Assembly (NCBI GenBank): GCA_964351625.1
Contig: CAYGOV010000015.1
Location: 52,007-116,006, forward strand
DNA length: 64,000 bases
Source: Marinoscillum sp964351625
Lineage (GTDB): Bacteria; Bacteroidota; Bacteroidia; Cytophagales; Cyclobacteriaceae
Direction: 5' to 3'
Part shown: positions 59,530 to 64,000 of the stretch, in pieces
Numbering within the stretch: position 1 is the stretch's first letter
How the letters are laid out: every line of letters starts with the position of its first letter
The notes under the pieces: generated by a model
Database searches by the model: none
Told to the model about the DNA's origin: nothing
What the model saw: only the letters and a program-made list of their open reading frames with translations
Program-made: the position numbers and the translations under genes

Positions 59530-60945
59530 CTATTGTGTTATTGTGTCTTCAATTATCTTGTTTATCGCTTGTTGTTTTTCTTCAATCTGTCTGTCTATTT
59601 CCTTTTGTTCGTCCAATTGGCTTTTAATGGCTTCAACTATTTCTGCTTGTTTCGTTACATCCCAATCTGGCATTGGAAACTCTTTGATCTGGCTTGGAAA
59701 AATATTTGTATTGTTCCCAAGTCCCTTTTTATGTGTGTAAACAAGATATTGGAAAAAGTCACTCATGAAATAATAGTAAGCACACAAAGGGTCAAACCCT
59801 GTTAATCTTATTCTTTGCGTAAAGTCCGCAAAGATTCCGTTGATTTCTTCATCTTCAATCAAAGCAACTTTTCCGATAGTTCCTTCACCTGAACGAGCCA
59901 AAAGAATATCACCTTTTTGAACAGTCTTATTCAAATTAATAGAAGCATATTCTTCTGAAACCTTTTTACAGTCTTCTGGATCAAACGCCCAAGTTTTGAT
60001 ATTAGACATTGCGATATAGAAATATTCTCCTTCTTCGTCATAGTCTTTAGGTGAAACGCTTTTCCCCAAAACAATAGGTTCAGAAATAAAATCTTTTATT
60101 CGCTTGATGGTTATTTGTTCTAAAAATGACTGAACGTATTGCCCTGCCTTATTATGAAACCTGATACCCATTCTACAATCAACATTATTTGCGAAACCAA
60201 CTATGCTTGAAGAGTATGTTTTCTCCTGTTTAACACTTTCAAATTCTTTCCAGTCAAAACTAAACTCCTCACCAATAACTTGATTGATAATCATATCTGA
60301 TTGTAACCTCGAATCTTTAAGCCTAAATAGTTCTTGTTTAATTGGTTCTATTTTTTTGACGGCTTCAATCTGTTCTTCAAGGCTTATATGTGGAATTTTT
60401 ATCTTTAAAAAATCAGATTCTTTATATGACGAAATCCCAATTCCCCTATACAAATTATTATCTAATACGAATTTTAATCTCTCTGTTCTTAGCAGAAAAA
60501 GTACAAATTCTTTATTCCAATTTTTAGAAACATTGAATATGTAGAAGCCATTTGAAAAAACATATTTCGATAAATCAAAATCAAAATTTAGAGCAGGTGT
60601 TCTCGCTCCTTTAAGGCTAGGTATAAGAATGGATTCTTCGTCTGCTTTATATCTTAATCTATTCGGATGGTCATCCTTTGTAATAATCTGTGAACTTGTT
60701 ATATCTCCAAATTCGTTAGTATACTCTTTACCCGTAGGAACTCCATAATATTCTTCGTCTTCTTCAAAGTCGAAAAGCTGATAATTTGGAATTAAAACGT
60801 CCTTTAAAGGAATAAGATTAGTTTTATTGGTACTAAAAATATCATAACTCGAAGAGTTCATTAATGAATTGAATTTTGCGTCAATCCTTACTGTATCATC
60901 TTGATTAATTGATGACAATTTTCTATTAAATGAAACTACTCCCAT
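59530..60945 (-). CDS. hsdS: restriction-modification specificity subunit (S)
   Basis: The 471-aa protein has the two-target-recognition-domain plan of type I and BcgI-like S subunits. Each half has an N-terminal recognition domain (about 1-185 and 230-430) followed by a coiled-coil spacer: PHISLEEQIEAVKKIEPIKQ and AEIVEAIKSQLDEQKEIDRQ. It would set the bipartite DNA target. It overlaps the nuclease-methylase gene by ten bases. Diversity in such domains makes the target unpredictable by eye. Confidence 0.88.
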   Translation of the reverse strand: MGVVSFNRKLSSINQDDTVRIDAKFNSLMNSSSYDIFSTNKTNLIPLKDVLIPNYQLFDFEEDEEYYGVPTGKEYTNEFGDITSSQIITKDDHPNRLRYKADEESILIPSLKGARTPALNFDFDLSKYVFSNGFYIFNVSKNWNKEFVLFLLRTERLKFVLDNNLYRGIGISSYKESDFLKIKIPHISLEEQIEAVKKIEPIKQELFRLKDSRLQSDMIINQVIGEEFSFDWKEFESVKQEKTYSSSIVGFANNVDCRMGIRFHNKAGQYVQSFLEQITIKRIKDFISEPIVLGKSVSPKDYDEEGEYFYIAMSNIKTWAFDPEDCKKVSEEYASINLNKTVQKGDILLARSGEGTIGKVALIEDEEINGIFADFTQRIRLTGFDPLCAYYYFMSDFFQYLVYTHKKGLGNNTNIFPSQIKEFPMPDWDVTKQAEIVEAIKSQLDEQKEIDRQIEEKQQAINKIIEDTITQ

Positions 60946-63686
60946 ATCACTTCTTTTCTAATATTATCTAATATGGTTTGTGATTTTATGGTGCGAAGCA
61001 CTATATCATCACTTTTATAGCGAGAAAGCACACCATTTTTAAAATGGTTAATCAAATCAGTATCTGTTCTTTCTAAGTATTCAGATTTTAATTTATCGCA
61101 TTCGTAATAGGTTTCTAGAATTCCAACTACTTGAGCTTTTTCTCCTTCAACACCTTCAATTTTTTCCTTTTGTGCTTCAATATCAGCGGTTAATTTTTCA
61201 GCTTTCTTTTTTTGGGCTTCTGTTTCTTTATCCTTAATCTTCTTTTCTATGACTTCAAGTTCTTTATTGCTTTCATCCAAAAGGTCATTTAATACTTTTA
61301 GGTTTTTGTCGTAAGAATCAATGATGTTTTTTGTCTCCAGTTGATATGGAGCATATTCCAAATCGAATAAGTCGTTTGGCATTGGGTTTTCGCCTCTTTT
61401 GGTTCTTTTGTATCCTACATTTTCAGCTTCTGCCATAAAAATATCATAATCCAATTCTTTGGCTACTTCGCCAAAAACCCACCAAGCATTATAGAAACCA
61501 AAAACATCTGTTTCCTTCTCAAATTTTAAAATGCTGTCGATTTCTTTGCTGTATTTTTCCAAAAGCGGTTTAACCTCTAAAGTTTCATCTTCAGGAGTTA
61601 AATAATCCTTTAAAATGCGTTGAATGTTGGTCTTAATATTTTCAAAGTTTTCTTTCTCAATATCAGTAACCACATCTTTTGCCCATTTTTTATTGAGTTT
61701 GTCTCCTTTGACAAAATATTTCATATAATCGTTAACTCTTGTTTTTAGTAAACCCCATTCTTTACCGTATTTGTCCCAAAGTGTATTCCATTGCTCCACT
61801 TGCTTTTTTGTTTTCTTTTGGGCAAAGAGCAAACTGGTTTTTGTAGATGTATAAGGCTCAAAGGTTACTTGTGGTAAACTAACAATCGCCTTTACATTGA
61901 AGTATTTGAAAAGAAATAAGCGGATGTATTTATTCTCTGTTGTATCAAAAACGCTTTCAGGCAGAACAACACCCAAACGACCACCTTCTTTCAAAAGCTG
62001 ATAATAGCGTTCTAAAAACAAGTTTTCAGAATTCTTTTTATCGCCAAATACAAAGGCATTTTTTACTTCACGCTGTGTTTGTGTATCTAAATCAACGCTA
62101 AACGGTGGATTGCTTATCGCTACATCAAATTTTGCGTTTACTTCTTTGTCATTGTAAAGCGTTTCTGCTGTGGCTGTTTCTAAATAGTTTGGCGAAGTTT
62201 CTTTGACGTAAAAACGGAAAGGAAGCAAACCGTCTTTTACAAAAATGTTAGTAGAACCATCACCGTGTAAAATCATATTGACCTTTGAAGCTAAACCTAA
62301 GTCAAAATTGATTTCAGAGCCATATAAATAGTTTCTTGCCCACTTGTTTTCTTGATAGTCTGGTTTGAATAATTCTTCAAAACGCCATTTAACATCTTTA
62401 CTTGTCTTAACCTTATGAAACTGTTTATACTTAACTTCCTTAGTTATCAGTTTCATTGCTTCAACTAAGTATGTTCCACTTCCTGCTGATGGGTCAATTA
62501 TGAGCGGTAAGTGCTTATCGTTGTTTAGTCTGTCAATTGCCAAATTATCCAACTGCAAAGCATAAAGCAAGAAATTGACAATTGGGGTTGGTGTGAAAAA
62601 CTGACCTTTATTTTGTTTGAAACCGTCTCGGGTAATACTTTCAAAAAAGTCACCCAAAATATCTTTTCCGTCTAATGAGCTACGACCTTCTAAAAATGAA
62701 AAATTCTCTAACGCTTGTACAGTGTAGATGAGCTTGTTTAAAGGAAATTTATTACGGTTAATAATATTGTCATCATCAATTTTTTGTTGTTCAGAAACGT
62801 TCAGTTGTTCCTTTAAAGCTCGTTTGTAAAGTTGATTGATTCTATCGTAAACCTTTTCTGAACTTTCAATATGGCTTCCATATTGATAAATTTGAAAATC
62901 GTATTCCTGTTCGTCTTCTTTTTCGTATTCGTCTTGAATTTTTGCAAGAATGATGTTTACAAGCGAATAAAAAATTTCACTGTCGTTTGTTCCACCACCG
63001 CCCCAAAGTACATTGTGTAGGTTTCTTCCCAAACCTTCAATTTCTTCACGATTTATTTTTGTCCGTAAATCGTGTTTTTCGTGTCCTTTAATTATAGGTT
63101 GTTTTTTTGGTTCTCCGTATCCTGCTGTTAATTCGGTGGCAATTGAAATAAAACCGTCATTTTCCCAATCTGTATAATTGCGATACTTCTCAAAATCAAT
63201 GATGATTGACTTGTCCAAAATTCCTTCTTCTTGAAGGTCTGCTGTGAAATAAACCAAATATTTCACTTTGGTTTTAAAGTCCTTTTCTTCTGCTTGGGCT
63301 AATGAAAATAGTTGTCCTTCAATTTCGGATTTGTCTTTCTCGAATTTGTTAGGTGCTTTGGCTTCAATGAAAAAGAATGGATTTCCTTTTTCATCCTTAA
63401 CGAGAATGTCAATTCTTGGCGAGAGTTTTCCGTGTCCTGCTTTTACGGAATATTCCTTTTCAATCTCAATATTTTCAGGTTTGTAGTCAAGTTCATTTAC
63501 TAATCTGTCAATTAGAAATGCTCTCACAATTTCTTCGTCTCCTGTCAACAATTTTAAAACTCTGTTCAGCTTAATTTTCTCGGAATATTGAACGGTTGCT
63601 TTGTCAATGTTGATTTTTGCAACACTATTTTTCTGCTTGTGCAGATTCTGTTCAATTAACTCTTTCCATTCTTTCATCTGTTTCAT
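60936..63686 (-). CDS. fused restriction nuclease - N6-adenine methyltransferase subunit (RM)
   Basis: ATG 63686 gives 916 aa; the frame extends 28 codons further (to 63770) without family sequence. Numbered from the ATG, an HsdR-N-like nuclease domain has SPRIDILVKDEKGNPFFFIEAKAP with D93, E108 and K110 (PD-D/E-xK). The methylase domain has the entry GQFFTPTPIVNFLL, SAM motif DPSAGSGTYLVEAM near 398 and NPPF near 526. A coiled coil, EVIEKKIKDKETEAQKKKAE, lies near the C-terminus. No helicase domain is present, so it resembles type IIB/IIG enzymes such as BcgI rather than a type I HsdR. Confidence 0.88.
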   Translation of the reverse strand: MKQMKEWKELIEQNLHKQKNSVAKINIDKATVQYSEKIKLNRVLKLLTGDEEIVRAFLIDRLVNELDYKPENIEIEKEYSVKAGHGKLSPRIDILVKDEKGNPFFFIEAKAPNKFEKDKSEIEGQLFSLAQAEEKDFKTKVKYLVYFTADLQEEGILDKSIIIDFEKYRNYTDWENDGFISIATELTAGYGEPKKQPIIKGHEKHDLRTKINREEIEGLGRNLHNVLWGGGGTNDSEIFYSLVNIILAKIQDEYEKEDEQEYDFQIYQYGSHIESSEKVYDRINQLYKRALKEQLNVSEQQKIDDDNIINRNKFPLNKLIYTVQALENFSFLEGRSSLDGKDILGDFFESITRDGFKQNKGQFFTPTPIVNFLLYALQLDNLAIDRLNNDKHLPLIIDPSAGSGTYLVEAMKLITKEVKYKQFHKVKTSKDVKWRFEELFKPDYQENKWARNYLYGSEINFDLGLASKVNMILHGDGSTNIFVKDGLLPFRFYVKETSPNYLETATAETLYNDKEVNAKFDVAISNPPFSVDLDTQTQREVKNAFVFGDKKNSENLFLERYYQLLKEGGRLGVVLPESVFDTTENKYIRLFLFKYFNVKAIVSLPQVTFEPYTSTKTSLLFAQKKTKKQVEQWNTLWDKYGKEWGLLKTRVNDYMKYFVKGDKLNKKWAKDVVTDIEKENFENIKTNIQRILKDYLTPEDETLEVKPLLEKYSKEIDSILKFEKETDVFGFYNAWWVFGEVAKELDYDIFMAEAENVGYKRTKRGENPMPNDLFDLEYAPYQLETKNIIDSYDKNLKVLNDLLDESNKELEVIEKKIKDKETEAQKKKAEKLTADIEAQKEKIEGVEGEKAQVVGILETYYECDKLKSEYLERTDTDLINHFKNGVLSRYKSDDIVLRTIKSQTILDNIRKEVIWE

Positions 63687-63907
63687 TTTAATGTGATTGC
63701 GAGACCTGTGATCATTTGCTTGGTAGAGTTTAAAAGTTATGAAGGTAATGGGAAACGGGAGGATAGGCAATAGTGGTGGGCAAAAGAACTGAAATTAAAG
63801 ATTTGCCTCGCTAAAAATCGGTTTGATTGATCTCACGGGCAGATGGATTTAGAATGTAGGAGAAAGGTATTAAAAATAAAAAGGTACTACGATTGGTACT
63901 AGAGCAT

Positions 63908-63943
63908 AAAAAAACCCCCTAATCATTAAAATTAGGAGGTTTT
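63908..63943 (-). terminator. tRNA-Pro terminator supplied by the element
   Basis: On the minus strand, arms 63931-63943 and 63911-63923 pair over 12 of 13 positions around a seven-base loop, followed by seven T residues (63908-63914). It lies three bases past the att core, between tRNA-Pro and the element. Confidence 0.75.
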
Positions 63944-63945
63944 AT

Positions 63946-63965
63946 GTCGGGGTGGCAGGATTCGA
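63946..63965. other. right attachment repeat (attR) in tRNA-Pro
   Basis: Exact copy of the left repeat. It covers the 3' acceptor stem, discriminator base and part of the T-arm of tRNA-Pro, so integration leaves the tRNA sequence intact. Confidence 0.92.
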
Positions 63966-64000
63966 ACCTGCGACCCCCTGGTCCCAAACCAGGTACTCTA
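63947..64000 (-). tRNA. tRNA-Pro (anticodon UGG), partial at right edge
   Basis: Read on the minus strand, the anticodon arm is CCTGG-TTTGGGA-CCAGG with UGG at positions 34-36, the variable loop is GGGTC, the T-arm is GCAGG-TTCGAAT-CCTGC and the 3' acceptor strand is CACCCCG followed by discriminator A. CCA is not encoded. The D-arm and 5' acceptor strand lie beyond the window. Confidence 0.92.

Larger units (their letters stand above)
52770..63965. mobile_element. integrative element in tRNA-Pro, about 11.2 kb
   Basis: An exact 20-bp direct repeat brackets the region, the right copy lies within tRNA-Pro(UGG), and an integrase gene sits just inside the left copy. Contents in order are tyrosine recombinase, serine recombinase, two small related genes, an RHH gene, a long AT-rich region, a second RHH gene, a duplicated small protein, a replication-initiator-like gene and a restriction-modification pair. 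Base composition is visibly more AT-rich than the flanks. No relaxase, type IV secretion or capsid gene is seen, so it is not self-transmissible as visible; a phage-plasmid satellite or mobilisable element are the likely classes. Confidence 0.9.

Noticed and set aside
60936..63686. Ordinary type I HsdM
   Set aside because: The N-terminal nuclease motif and absence of a separate HsdR argue for a fused RM subunit.

Overview
The window comes from a chromosome of a gliding-type Bacteroidota, most likely order Cytophagales. Support for this is the LpxC-FabZ fusion, a PorX regulator, PorP/SprF with a SprB-like adhesin, type IX secretion C-terminal signals, Bacteroidota-type promoters (TTTG ~20 nt TAnnTTTG) and weak Shine-Dalgarno sites. 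The genus cannot be fixed by reading alone.

Positions 1-25.5 kb are core genome. The minus-strand run HD phosphohydrolase-lpxD-lpxC/fabZ-lpxA-ABC ATPase makes the start of lipid A. Divergent to it are porX, tsaE and ald. valS, an MFS transporter, fahA with a flavin-reductase-like gene, a porP/sprF + 1740-aa SprB-repeat adhesin pair, small membrane and EF-hand proteins, and a dinB-tetR-hydrolase run follow. The tetR gene carries a palindromic operator inside its own promoter. Positions 25.5-34.3 kb hold tpx, a REP/MITE-like repeat, a secreted CotH-family protein, a CDGSH protein, a three-gene operon (glutamine-synthetase-like, APH-like kinase, HAD phosphatase), a membrane-anchored protein with a paralogue at 52 kb, and a TPMT-like methyltransferase.

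Positions 34.3-40.3 kb form a lipid operon. An alpha-oxoamine synthase (serine palmitoyltransferase type), an SDR reductase, a GNAT-fold acyltransferase resembling bacterial ceramide synthase, a ketoacyl synthase, a dedicated acyl carrier protein, a lipoprotein and a phosphopantetheinyl transferase together look like a self-contained pathway for ceramide or sulfonolipid. Divergent from it, 40.4-51 kb is a surface-glycan locus: two GT4 enzymes, an SyrD/PvdE-like ABC exporter, six further glycosyltransferases of varied fold (including GT17, GT34-like and GT90 types) and a UDP-sugar epimerase.

Positions 52,770-63,965 are an integrated mobile element of about 11.2 kb, bounded by an exact 20-bp direct repeat that is the 3' end of a tRNA-Pro(UGG) gene at the right edge. 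Next to the left repeat lies a tyrosine recombinase, then a serine recombinase, small unknown genes, ribbon-helix-helix proteins, a long AT-rich control region, a replication-initiator-like gene and a restriction-modification pair (fused nuclease-methylase plus specificity subunit). Inside the initiator gene are nine 21-bp units followed by an AT-rich repeat block, laid out like the origin embedded in lambda gene O. This is the strongest candidate for an undescribed arrangement in the window.
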